Positions 11,950-21,627 of a DNA stretch of 64,000 nt are shown piece after piece. Below the pieces are notes generated by a model. That model saw only the letters and a list, made by a program, of their open reading frames with translations. It had not been told where the DNA came from and did not search any database. The stretch comes from Branchipolynoe longqiensis (taxonomy: Eukaryota > Annelida > Polychaeta > Phyllodocida > Polynoidae), in the NCBI GenBank assembly GCA_030323885.1, contig CM059198.1:8454086-8518085 (forward strand), read 5' to 3'. Position numbers and translations under genes: made by a program. Within the stretch, counting starts at the first letter, position 1, and every line of letters begins with the position of its first letter.

Positions 11950-12292
11950 ATTTGTTTTGTTATTGTTTTACGTCCCAGCAACATCTATGGTCATATCAGG
12001 ACGGGTACCGACTTGTGACAGCGAGCACTCATGGCGACTTTATAGTGCTGTCCCACTGGGAAACCAGGCCGCCGGCACCATGACTTGGTATCCCACTCAG
12101 TCACATTATCCTGACACTGAGCACACCAGTCCTTGCCCTATCCTAATAATGCCGAGCGCCTGGCTAGGAAGCGACAAGTATCAATTTTAAAGTCATTGGT
12201 TTGACTCGACCGGGACTCGAACCCACGACCCCACGATCTACCAGCACGGGAGACGGACGCTCTAACTCATTCGGCCATCCCGTCTGGTGCAG
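11950..12292 (-). mobile_element. SINE-A copy with 'GACGGGATGGCC' head
   Basis: Near full-length copy. The minus-strand head at 12215-12292 reads GACGGGATGGCCGAATGAGT, then GTGGGTTCGAGTCCCGG. The body is nearly identical to copies bearing the other head type, so the family comes with two different tRNA-like heads. The tail is at the left (TTTTACGTCCCAGCAACATC). Confidence 0.88.
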
Positions 12293-12324
12293 TATGTAGT
12301 AATGTTGGTCAGTAGGGTTGCTGG

Positions 12325-12652
12325 ATGTTGTTTCATGTCCTAGCATCATCTAAGGTCATATCAGGACAGGTACCGACTTGTGACAGTGCGCACTCATGGC
12401 GACTTTATAGTGCTGTCCCACTGGGAAACGAGGCCGCTGGCACCATGACCTGATATCCCACTCAGTCACATTATCCTGACACTGAGCACACCAGTCCTTG
12501 CCCTATCCTAATAATGCCGAGCGCCTGGCTAGGAAGCGACAAGTATCAATTTTAAAGTCATTGGTTTGACTCGACCGGGACTCGAACCCACGACCCCACG
12601 ATCTACCAGCACGGGAGACGGACGCTCCAACCCACTCGGCCACCCCGTCTGG
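12325..12652 (-). mobile_element. SINE-A copy with 'GACGG' head
   Basis: Very similar to the copy 380 bp upstream, in the same orientation and with the same head type. A local duplication, rather than a second independent insertion, may explain the pair. Confidence 0.85.
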
Positions 12653-12704
12653 GTCAATGAGAGAGGACAACGTAATTACGCTTCAAACGCCGCAGCAGTG
12701 TCAG

Positions 12705-12912
12705 CTTGTCACAGTGTGCACTCATGATTACTTTATAGTGCTGCCCCACTGGGAGCCCAGGCTGCCGACACCATGACCTGATACTCAGTCACATTATCCT
12801 GACAGTGACACTGAGCCAACCAGTCCTTGCCCAATCCTAATGCTGCCTGGGTAGGAAGCGAAAAGTATCGATTTTGAAGTCCTTGGTTTGACTCGACCGG
12901 GGTTCGAACCAG
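12705..12912 (-). mobile_element. SINE-A copy, truncated
   Basis: Third minus-strand copy in a row. It lacks the tail and ends in the head-body junction (GGGTTCGAACC as the complement of the left half of the B box), where the next minisatellite begins. Confidence 0.75.
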
Positions 12913-13625
12913 GGAGGGGAGTGGAGGAGGGGTTGGTGAGATTGTGGTAAAGGCTGGACTTGGTATGGGCAGCTGGCGGCGGTAGGTTAGTGGTGGAGGG
13001 TTTGGTGAGACTGTGGTAAAGCTGGACTTGGTGAGGGCAGCTGGCAGGGTGGGTTTGTGGTGAGGGGTTTGGTGAGACTGTGGTAAAGCTGGACTTGGTG
13101 AGGGCAGCTGGTGGGGTGGGTTTGTGGTGAAGGGTTTGGTGAGACTGTGGTAAAGCTGGACTTGGTGAGGGCAGCTGGTGGGGGTGGGTTTGTGGTGAAG
13201 GGTTTGGTGAGACTGTAGTAAAGCTGACCTGGGTGAGGGTGGGTGGAGGGGGGAGGGGAGTGGAGGAGGGGTTGGTGAGACTGTGGTAAATGCTGGACTT
13301 GGATAAGGTGAGTGGAGGCGGATGGGAGTGGAGGAGGGGTGGTGAGACTCTGGTAAAAGCCGGACTTGGCGAGGGTGGGTGGAGGAGGGGTTGGTGAGAC
13401 TCTGGTAAAAGCCGGACTTGGCGAGGGTGGGTGGAGGGGGAGGGGAGTGGAGGAGGGGTTGGTGAGACTCTGGTAAAAGCCGGACTTGGCGAGGATGGGT
13501 GGAGAGGGAGTGGGAGTGGAGGGGGGGTTGGTGAGACTGTGGTAAAAGCCGGACTTGGCGAGTGTGGGTGGAGGGGGAGGGGAGTGGAGGAGGGGTTGGT
13601 GAGACTGGGGTAAAAGCTGGACTGG
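12913..13625. repeat. Minisatellite, about 55-70-bp G-rich unit
   Basis: Units carry GGTGAGACTGTGGTAAAGCT and GGACTTGGTGAGGGCAGCTG in the left half, and GGTGAGACTCTGGTAAAAGC plus GGACTTGGCGAGGGTGGGTG in the right half, about twelve in all. The minus strand is open for up to 488 codons of Pro/Ser/Thr-rich sequence because the unit lacks stops. I do not regard it as a gene. Confidence 0.88.
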
Positions 13626-13729
13626 CTGGGCACACTCACCGGGACTCGGGTAAAATGGAACGGCGGGAAACAGGCTCCAATTATGCACCATTCAGATGGG
13701 ACGACTTGGAAAAGTTGACGGGTGTGATT

Positions 13730-14255
13730 AGAGGGAAGGCGGGGTGGGAGGGGGGAGGGAGGGGTGAAGGCGGGTGGGAAGGGTGGGCGGGAGGGGAGGG
13801 GGGGAGGACGGAGGGAGAGGGAGAGGAGAGGGAATGGGGTTGGGAGGGAAGGGAAAGGAGGGGCGGTGAAGGGGGGAGGAGAGGAAGGGGGGCAGAGGGA
13901 AGGTGGGGAGGGAGGGGGAGGGGAAGGACGGAGGGTGGAGAGGGGGAGGGAGAGGGTTGCGAGGAAGGAAGGGAGGGAGGCGGGGAAGGGGGAGGGAGGA
14001 GGGGGGGGGGAGGGAGGGGGAGGTGGGAGGGGAGGGGGAGGGGAGGAGGTGGAGGAGAAGGAGGGGGTGGGAAGGAAGGGGAGGGAGGGGGGGAGGGAGG
14101 GGGGGGGAGGGGAGGGGGGGAGGGAGGGGGGATGGAGAAGGGGGGGGGGGGAGGGGGAGGGAGGGAGGGAGGGGGGAGGGAGGGAGGGAGGGAGGGAGGG
14201 AGGGAGGAAGGAAAAGTGAGAGAGGTGGAAGGGAGAGATGGGGGGGGGGAGCATT
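13730..14255. repeat. Polypurine (GGGAGG)n tract
   Basis: More than 500 bases of almost pure purine on the plus strand, mostly GGGAGG and GAGGGGGGAG, able to form G-quadruplex or triplex DNA. The Gly/Arg/Glu-only frames inside it are composition artefacts. Confidence 0.92.
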
Positions 14256-14694
14256 TTCACCCTTTGCCCACGTCGCTCAATTACGGACTAGCCTTTCTTT
14301 AACAGCCTGATTATTGCTTCTGGAGATGTCAGGAAATTCGTTTTGCATGCACTGTCCTTCACGTGTCAAAGGTCAGGTTCTTTTACGAAGTGATTTCCAA
14401 GTATTCCAGAGAAGCCAGAAAGAACAAAGTACAGAATTGTAAAGGTTTCATCATTTCGGTCTGATTGTTGTTTTATTTCTAATAGGTAGTTTCCGATTGG
14501 TAAATTGTTGTTAATGAGAGTTCATTCTCCAGGTTCGCAGGATTTTATATTAGTTCAAAAGGCTTGACTTCGTCAAGCATATATGGCTCAGGTCCTTTGA
14601 CTTAACTGTATAACAACTAGCAGTACCCTGGTACCTTTCTTCAGTGACACTAATGCCGAACATACCAACACCAAGAAATCTCACTCAGGAGTGT
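14256..14694. other. No recognisable feature
   Basis: Mixed-composition sequence. I see no long open frame, tRNA-like box pair or terminal repeat. Confidence 0.45.
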
Positions 14695-14935
14695 CGGACG
14701 CGGTGGCCGAAACAGTGGAGTGCAGGCTTCCCGTGTGGAAGGTTTGGACTTCAGATCCAAGCTGAGTCAAACGAATGACTTATCAAATTTATACTTGTCG
14801 CTACCTAGCCTGGCACTAAGCATTAATAGGATAAACCAAGGACTGTTGTCAGGATAATATGACTGTGTGGGATATCAGGTCATGCTGCCAGCAGCCTGGT
14901 CTCCAAGAGGGGGAGCACTATAAAGTCACCAGACA
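14695..14935 (+). mobile_element. SINE-A copy, 3' end lost
   Basis: Head GACGCGGTGGCCGAAACAGT (type 1) and body AGTCAAACGAATGACTTATC, CACTAAGCATTAATAGGAT, GGATAATATGACTGTGTG. It stops at GGGGGAGCACTATAAAGTC, before the tail. Confidence 0.8.
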
Positions 14936-15721
14936 AAGGAAGAAGTGGGAAGACAACATCAGGAAATTGACAGGCCTAGAGTTTGACAAGTCTCAGAGGG
15001 CAGTGGAGGACAGGGGAAAATGATGTGGGTACATTTTGTTTAGCTTTTAGAATTTTGGCATTATGACAGTAAGAGACCGACTGTAAATTGTCCAAAATGA
15101 GAGAACTGAGGTGATTGGATTTTATTGTTCAAGTAAACCCAATTGTTTTTTGTTCAAGTATTTTTGTTCCTGTGAATAATATGTTATCAGTGCTAATGCT
15201 CTGGTCTTCAGAACTAAAAGACAATTGCCACCATTCAGTAAACAACTCTGCAACAATATAGATAGACAATCTGTTTTCGTTGTGCCTCTGAAATAAAGTG
15301 GGATTGTCTTATTTTATGTGCATTCAGTTTGAATACGATCATTAATGTGTGCGTGCTTTCAATCTTGAAAGGGGGGGGTGTGCTTCTATTGGGTAGCGTG
15401 CTTCTATTGGGACATATATGGTACATGAATGACAGGTAAAGAACTAAGTTAACAGAAAAAAGAAACATTTCGGGAGGTAACTATGTTAGACGAGTATGGT
15501 AAGCATTAGTAGGGGGTGGGGCATAACTGATTATCTTTCTAGTGGTGACATACTCGTTGAAAGGGTGATGGTGGGATGTAGGGTGGGCCTTTGTGTTTGA
15601 GTAAATTTCACTAAGTAAATTGCAGAATGGAGTCGTGGCATAGTGAGTGTGGGTATATAAGTGGCCAGCCACGATGGGGTGAGAGGAAGGTGAGATTAGC
15701 ATGGGTTTTTGGGGGTCCATT
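14936..15721. other. No recognisable gene
   Basis: The longest open frames (77-79 codons, minus strand) look random. A short dispersed motif (TCAGTGCTAATGCTCTGGTC) is at 15188-15207. Confidence 0.4.
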
Positions 15722-16017
15722 AGTTGTTTAAGCAGTGGAAATTTCAGTCATAGACGACTGGTCTTCCTCATTCCACTGCTGGTCGATTGAAAGCCCGAGC
15801 CTACACTTTTACCGACCCAAGGGATTTTTAACCTCCCCAACCACATAGACATGGTATGAGAGGAACCGGCCTTTGATGACGCTGTAAGTTATACACAGTG
15901 GTGGAAATCCAAATTGGCAGAGCTGGGGGCACGGGGAATCAAACCGCCGACCCTCAGATTAGGAGTCTGACCTAGAAAAAAGTCAGACACTCTAACCACT
16001 CCGCCACAGAGGACGCT
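15722..16017 (-). mobile_element. SINE-B copy with shared 3' tail
   Basis: Minus-strand SINE-B head at about 15945-16017 and body down to AGAAAGCCCGAGCCTACAC. The left 55 bases (read in complement: CAGTGGAATGAGGAAGACCA, then GAAATTTCCACTGCTTAAAC) are the tail module also found on short SINE-A copies at 30228, 37347 and 53150. The module is therefore shared between two SINE families. Confidence 0.8.
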
Positions 16018-16179
16018 AATTGAAGAACAATACAAGTGTAGGCCTACTCTTTGGTAGTTGGAGAGTCAGACAAAGGGCAAGCTGTTGTTTGGACCTTTAA
16101 TTTGATTTCATTTCATTTGATTTAACCACAAATGTGTAGTAAGGCACCTGTATGGCTTCCCCAAGTTGTGACCTTCCAA

Positions 16180-16280
16180 CCAAGCAACTTACTTAACTGT
16201 CACTCTCCATTTAGCTCTCTGATGTGAGAGTGATGTCTATTTGTCGGTCTTAATGTCTCTCAGCTTCAGGTTTCTCTTGA
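16180..16280 (-). repeat. Dispersed repeat fragment
   Basis: AACTGTCACTCTCCATTTAG and GTCGGTCTTAATGTCTCTCA match the opposite orientation of the repeat at 1284-1446 and 29150-29346, and the same orientation as 27065-27260. Confidence 0.6.
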
Positions 16281-16282
16281 AG

Positions 16283-17030
16283 TCAACGTTACATGAAATA
16301 GTGATTCGATGAATCAGTCTTTGTTCGGTGTCTTCCTATTTAGGAGACATTCCATTTCTCGCCCTAATTGTCATCCTCATAATCATACAAGATTGATTTT
16401 TACGATAAATCAGAAATTGATATTTTTACATAAAATTACATATGCCCCTCCATTTCCACATATATGTGACCTATTTACACACATATATATAAGACTGTCT
16501 CAAAAGGTGCTAAGCAATATGGGACAAAACTTTGTCCATTGTAACGATCAACATACTATCTGCTTATGCATTTGCTCAGGATAAACTGATTTGTTTTTTA
16601 CATGGGTTTCATAATCCCAATAGAGTACATATTGATTTGAAGCAAAAGTCCTTGTGTTTTCAGTGTAACCGTTTCTGTGCTGTTTTGTGTCAATCGTTAC
16701 TATGGACAACAAAACGAAGAGCTAGCACCTTTTGAGACAGGCTCATATACATATGGCCACAGGACAAGTGATGTTAAAGTTACATGAAATAGTGATTCCA
16801 TGAATAACCTTTGTTCAATTTATTTCTATTTTAGGGAAGTCCTCATTATAATGTTCATACTTATCCAAGAGACATTGGTACAATAAATCGATATTGATAT
16901 TTTTACATAGAATCAAATATGGCCCTGTATTTATACATATTTGTTATCATTCTGTATGCGTATATCCATATCGCCATGGAATAAGTGATAACAAAATTAC
17001 GTAAAATATGATTCCATGAATCAGCCTTTG
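16283..17030. repeat. Three-fold tandem repeat of about 210-235 bp upstream of the receptor exon
   Basis: TTACATGAAATAGTGATTC begins copy 1 (about 16288) and copy 2 (about 16778), and a diverged form (TTACGTAAAATATGATTCCA) begins a third, short copy at about 16998. Each continues as ATGAATCAGTCTTTGTTC-like sequence. Copy 1 is interrupted by a 252-bp MITE. It lies in the intron just before the exon at 17107. Confidence 0.75.
16492..16743. mobile_element. MITE-2, 252 bp with 21-bp terminal inverted repeats
   Basis: The left end is AGACTGTCTCAAAAGGTGCT. The right end complemented is AGCCTGTCTCAAAAGGTGCT, with one mismatch in the first 20 bases. No coding sequence. It lies within copy 1 of the tandem repeat, whose other copies lack it, so it is a genuine insertion. 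Confidence 0.88.
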
Positions 17031-17100
17031 TTCCTTCAACCATTCAAGCAATCCATAGACTCACTAAATCGATCCCTGAAGCTAAACGCTCTCTGGTTAT

Positions 17101-17106
17101 TTGCAG
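17101..17106 (+). other. Splice acceptor of the receptor terminal exon
   Basis: TTGCAG follows a partly pyrimidine-rich stretch (CGCTCTCTGGTTATTTGCAG) and directly precedes the first codon that aligns with glutamate-receptor proteins. The exon therefore appears to start in phase 0 at GAT (17107). Confidence 0.75.
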
Positions 17107-17799
17107 GATGCTGATATCGCGGCGGCACCGATGTTCATCACGGACCAGCGGCGGCGTGCCGTCGACTTCTCGCGCGCATTCCTCGTCGTCGAGGCTACCG
17201 TCATCTACAAGAAGCCGGCTGACGGCCTCCCGCTCGACTTCACGTCAGTCGACGACCTTGTCAACAAGCCGTACATCCGCTATGGCACGCTGAACCGCGG
17301 TGTCATCCGGCGAGGCTTCCGACACACGAACGTGTCGCTCTACAAGACCATGTGGGAGTACATGAAGGCCTATGAGGATGACCTGCTGACTACCACCAAC
17401 GAGGAAGGAATTCAACGCGTCCGCAAGCAGACCTATGCCTTCATCCTGCCACACACCATTGCCGACTATGTGGCGCGCCGCCGGCCCTGTAACCTAGTTC
17501 TCATCGATCGCTTCCTCCTCAAGTCCGGCTACGGCATTGCCGTACCAAAGCACTCAGCGCTGCTGCCCTACATCAACAAGGCGCTCGACATACTTGACGC
17601 CAATGGCTTCCTAAAGCGCATGTACCACAAGTGGTGGGTGGAGCGCGGCAGTTGTCATGGCATTCAGACGGGCCGGGTGTTCAGCCTGAACCGGGCGACA
17701 CCCGTGAGCAGACAGCCCGGCGGGCCGCTGAGCATCCCCCTCCTCCCGCTCCTGTCCGCCCTCGTCTGCCACCTGTTGGTCACCAACTTCAGGCGGTGA
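17107..17799 (+). CDS. Ionotropic glutamate receptor-like ligand-binding protein without pore, 3'-terminal exon (partial)
   Basis: About 230 codons, ending in TGA at 17797-17799. Counting the upstream Gln codon CAG as residue 2, residues 3-40 match the end of ligand-binding segment S1: PMFITDQRR aligns with the family P-L-T-I-T-x-x-R, and AVDFSRAF with VIDFSKPF. Residues 41-187 match all of S2: YGTLNRG, MWEYM, EEGIQRVRKQTYAF, KSGYGIAVPK, FLKRMYHKWW, and the Cys pair C130/C185 that is disulfide-bonded in the family. The sequence passes from KKP to LPLDFTSVDDL with no intron, so M1, the pore loop and M3 (about 110 residues normally) are missing. After S2 comes a 25-residue linker and one C-terminal hydrophobic segment (about 210-229) ending NFRR, which could be an M4-like anchor or a GPI signal. 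Glutamate-contact residues are changed: GluA2 T480 is Phe, S654-T655 are Val-Ile and E705 is Pro, while P478 and R485 are kept. The family assignment is strong; absence of the channel is seen directly; function is inferred to be a tethered or secreted ligand-binding protein. Upstream exons were not found. Confidence 0.88.
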   Translation, partial: DADIAAAPMFITDQRRRAVDFSRAFLVVEATVIYKKPADGLPLDFTSVDDLVNKPYIRYGTLNRGVIRRGFRHTNVSLYKTMWEYMKAYEDDLLTTTNEEGIQRVRKQTYAFILPHTIADYVARRRPCNLVLIDRFLLKSGYGIAVPKHSALLPYINKALDILDANGFLKRMYHKWWVERGSCHGIQTGRVFSLNRATPVSRQPGGPLSIPLLPLLSALVCHLLVTNFRR

Positions 17800-18225
17800 G
17801 ACGCGGCCACTTCCGGTTCTGTATGTGTGGTGTACACGCGTGTGTGGGTATGGATATATGTATGTATATATGTAGGTTGTGTAGGTAGGCATAGATCAAA
17901 TAAGTATATAGGGATGTGTGGGTGTGGGTATGGGTGATAGGCGGAGAGGGGGTTGGACAGCACAGGGCGCCTCAACTTGTCGCAACCGGAAATGGAGGGC
18001 ATTGAGCATGCGCCCCGTCTGCAAGGATGACGAACGCGATGACTTCCGGGATATTCGGGGGTTGGTTATTGACCTATTGACCTGGAAGCTATGTAGTCTA
18101 TTGGGTAAGGTATTGAGGTGTGTGTGTGTGGGGGTGGGGGGGGGGGGGAACTACTAACTTCCCTCCCCGGCTTTGTCAGACCGAAAGTAGGTGGACGGGA
18201 AATCGGGTAGGAGAGCGGATGGAGA
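17800..18225 (+). other. Probable 3' UTR and downstream flank of the receptor exon
   Basis: Follows the stop codon. GT-rich microsatellite sequence at 17822-17935 and 18115-18150. No clean AATAAA is seen close to the stop (a weak AAATAAG is at about 17897), so the polyadenylation site is undetermined. Confidence 0.35.
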
Positions 18226-18425
18226 ATGTGGGGAAGGCCGGGTGGAGCCGGCATGGGGACGGGGGCAGGGCGGAGCAGGCACGGGGGCCGGGACGGGGGC
18301 AGGGGCCGGGGGCCGGGCGGAGCAGGCACGGGGACGGAGGCAGGGGACGGGTGGGGGGTGCGGGGATGGGGGCCGGGGATGGGAGGGACCGGGGGTAAGG
18401 GGAGAGGGGACACTAGGCGGGTAGT
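18226..18425. repeat. G-rich minisatellite (GGGGACGGGGGCAGG-type)
   Basis: Repeated GGAGCAGGCACGGGG and GGGGCCGGG words, at least four G-quadruplex-capable units. Gly/Arg-rich frames here are artefacts. From 18426 to 18850 I see nothing further except a short (ATT)n tract near 18615 and a C-run at 18568. Confidence 0.85.
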
Positions 18426-18850
18426 ATTCAGGATGAATATATACAATACACTGCGATCCATATTGGGTCTGTGGGCGCACCGGCCACAATCAATGTCTCC
18501 TGATTGGCTGAATCGCCACCCACGTGACCACCACCCTCGCCTGCCAGGAATTCCCCGGATGTAGCTCCCCCCCCCCCCACCCCTCTGCGATCCTCACCCG
18601 GGGAGAGAAGGCTTATTATTATTAATATTATTATCCACGCGATGAACTGTTTTCCTGGAGGACAAGATGGAACTAGTCGACAGATTGATTGTCTTGTAAC
18701 TGTAATAGAATGGAGATTTCAGTAAAAACTAAGAAATGGACAGAGTATTGTAAAATATAGGTAAGAAAGAAAGAAATCGAGCCATGAGAGATGACTTTCT
18801 TTGGACTTTATAATTATTGGATTGCCATTCTAGACTATTAATACGGCATT

Positions 18851-19106
18851 GACATATACGATATAGTTATATTAGAGAGAGATATGTGTATATATTTGGT
18901 ATATAACTACAGGTGTGATACATATATACGTATGTATAATGTATAATGCATATATAATATGTAGCATGCATACATCAGTAGGTATACATATACATATGTA
19001 TATACATATGCATATGTATATACATATACCTATAAATATGTATATACATACATGTGTGTAAGATATATAAGTATATGTGCAATATATATACATGTATGAG
19101 TCATAT
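18851..19106. repeat. AT-rich TATATGTA low-complexity DNA, left block
   Basis: Alternating purine-pyrimidine words (ATATACATATG and variants) continuous with the block at 19344-21030; the MITE-3 element sits between them. Confidence 0.85.
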
Positions 19107-19343
19107 TAAGAGTTCAGGTTCAAAACCATGTAAACGCCAATCCAAAAATGGAGATAAACATTTGACTCAAACTTTCAAAAGGTTTTTTTTGTTTTTATAT
19201 TCCTACTCTTTTGTTCATTGTTCAATAACCATGTGATCATAGGCAAAGTGTATTTGGTGAGAATTAAAATTATTTTCTGGTAACAATATTTTATTGAAAC
19301 TACATTTTATTGGCGTATATGTGGTTTTGCGCCTGAACTCTTC
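19107..19343. mobile_element. MITE-3 copy, about 240 bp
   Basis: Left end AAGAGTTCAGGTTCAAAACC; right end complemented AAGAGTTCAGGCGCAAAACC, 18 of 20 identical. Both continue into GTAAACGCCAATCCA-like sequence. A sister copy is at 22772-23011. The insertion is in AT-rich DNA (ATAT on both sides). No coding sequence. Confidence 0.88.
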
Positions 19344-21030
19344 ATATATATGTGTTTGTGTAATATATACATACCCATATATATGTGTATGTATAATATA
19401 TACATAGACATGTATATGTAGGACATGTGTGCAGTATATACATATGGATATGTTAATTGTTATATAGTATACATATGTCTATGTATGTTATATATATATG
19501 CAATGCATATATCATATGTGTATGGTATATATATAATACATGTATATATTTAAGTTATTTATGTAAGACATATATGGGTAATTGTTATAACTTATATACA
19601 TGTAACATATATATGTGATATATATGTGCAGATTTGTAGTGCTAACAAAGAAGTGATGGAACTCAAGTTTGGATTTATTTTAAATGTAAACTCCCAAACA
19701 AATCTAGTGACCACCGTTCCTGCGTATTCCCACAACACTACCGCACTGCATATATGTATATATGCATATATGCTATATATACATCATACGTATGTATATA
19801 TGTACTATATATACATCATACATATGTATATATATACCTATAAATAGGCAATACATATACTTATATATTTCAAATATACACACATATACGCTATATGTGT
19901 TTTGTATATGTTGTATATTATGTATATGTCAAATATATGCTATGTATATATAATATATACATGCAGCGCCTACATATATGTAATACATATACTTATATAT
20001 ATGTAAAATATATACATATATGCTATACATGTTTTGTATATGATATATATGTACATGTCAAATATACGTAATATATGTTGTGTATATATATGTTATGTAC
20101 ATGTTATACCTATATATAGGTAATACATATACTTGTATATGTAAAATATACACACATATATGCTATATATGTTTTGTATATACTATATACCATGTATATG
20201 TCAAATATATGTAAATTATATTTGCTATGTACATGTACCACCTAGGCTGTATATATATGTAGTACATGTACTTCAATAGGTAACATGTACACTCAGATAT
20301 GCTATATATGTTTATCTATATATTATATATGTTATGCATATGTCAAATATATGTTATCTATGTATGATATATATGCCAAATGTACACACATGTATGCTCT
20401 ATATGCTATATATTATGTATATGTCAAATATATGGTATGTATATATGATATATAACATATATAGGTGATACATATACTTATATGTTTAAAATATACACAC
20501 ATATATGATATATACGTTATTTGTATATTATATGTGTTGTGTACAGTATATATATATATGTTATACATGTTATGTATATATGATATTTACATGAAACACC
20601 TACATATAGGTATTACATATACTTATATATGTAAAACATACAGATGTATATGTTACATATTATGTGTATATTATATACACTATGTATGTCATATATATGT
20701 TATACATATTACGTATAAATGCTATTTACATGCAACACCTACATATACGTAATACATATACTTATATATGTAAAATATACACACATATATATGTGCTATA
20801 TATGTTATGTATATTCTATGTATTATGCATATGCCAAGTATATGTCATATGTTATGTGTAAATGATATTATGTCAAATATAGACATATATATGCTATATA
20901 TGGTTTGTATATGCTATATATTATCCATATATCAAATATTTGGTTTATCTTATGTATATTTGCTATGTACATGGAACACCTATATATAGGTAATACATAT
21001 ACTTACGTATGTCAAATATACACACATACC
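19344..21030. repeat. AT-rich minisatellite with unit of about 140 bp
   Basis: The word TAATACATATACTTATATAT recurs near 19846, 19979, 20117, 20607, 20748 and 20993, with weaker matches near 20257 and 20463; each is followed by TGTAAAATATACACACATAT and ATGTCAAATATATG. Average spacing is about 135-142 bp. A non-repetitive patch lies at 19625-19745. The Tyr/Ile/Cys-rich open frames here are not genes. Confidence 0.82.
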
Positions 21031-21088
21031 AATGACTGGGCGTCATTTGTGTAGTGATGAATAATTCTACCAGTTTACGGCTGATCCC

Positions 21089-21427
21089 TTAAGCTAAGAT
21101 TCTTTACACGTGGTATGCGGCATGCGGCATGCAAATGTTGTATATGCGGCATAGATATATGCCAACCTGCAACATGTGTTGGGGTTTTTCATCCTAATTT
21201 GTGAAGGAATAGTATTGGTTTCTATGGCAAACGCAGCAGCATTCGCATTTGCATGCTGCACCTATGGCTAGAGGGACCGATTCCGTTGCCACATTCGCAT
21301 TCGCATTCGCACATTCGGACGTATGGAAGCACCACTATTCATTTACATGCTTTTCGTTTCTTATTTGCATTCGCATTCGCATTTGCATTTGCATGCCGCA
21401 TACCGCGTGTAAGGAATCTTAGCTTTA
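21089..21427. mobile_element. TTAA-type element 3, GCATTCGCAT-word interior
   Basis: Flanked by TTAA (21089-21092) and TTTA (21424-21427). The left end AGCTAAGATTCTTTACACG continues as GGTATGCGGCATGC; the right end complemented gives AGCTAAGATTCCTTACACGC and then the same GGTATGCGGCATGC, a terminal inverted repeat of more than 30 bases. The middle is reiterated GCATTCGCATTTGCATG, variants of the inner end of the terminal repeat. Confidence 0.88.
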
Positions 21428-21627
21428 GGTAGGCAGTGATTGGTCATCTATAGAGTATATACGTCATATACACGCCTACTAATACATGGTGTGTGTGCCA
21501 TATTATGAAGTAAATGTACAAACTTGTAAATTAACTAAGCTTCTTGGACAGTAGGAAATGGACGAGGCAGAATGTCGAGTATGTTCAGGACGGGTGTGTC
21601 TGTACATGTGTGTGGATGATTTATTTA

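Noticed and set aside
12215..12292. Functional tRNA genes suggested by A and B boxes (also at 2765, 4945, 8650, 30520, 30860, 44525, 50070)
   Set aside because: Each is followed by a repeated SINE body and has imperfect stems. They are SINE heads, not tRNA genes.
12794..14260. 488-codon minus-strand Pro/Ser-rich open frame and shorter overlapping ones
   Set aside because: It spans a minisatellite and a purine tract whose units happen to lack stops. Several overlapping frames are equally open and there is no domain or signal peptide.
17107..17799. Hidden M1-M3 exon in an intron at the S1-S2 junction
   Set aside because: The frame is continuous through the junction with no GT...AG interval, so there is no intron in this exon to hold it.
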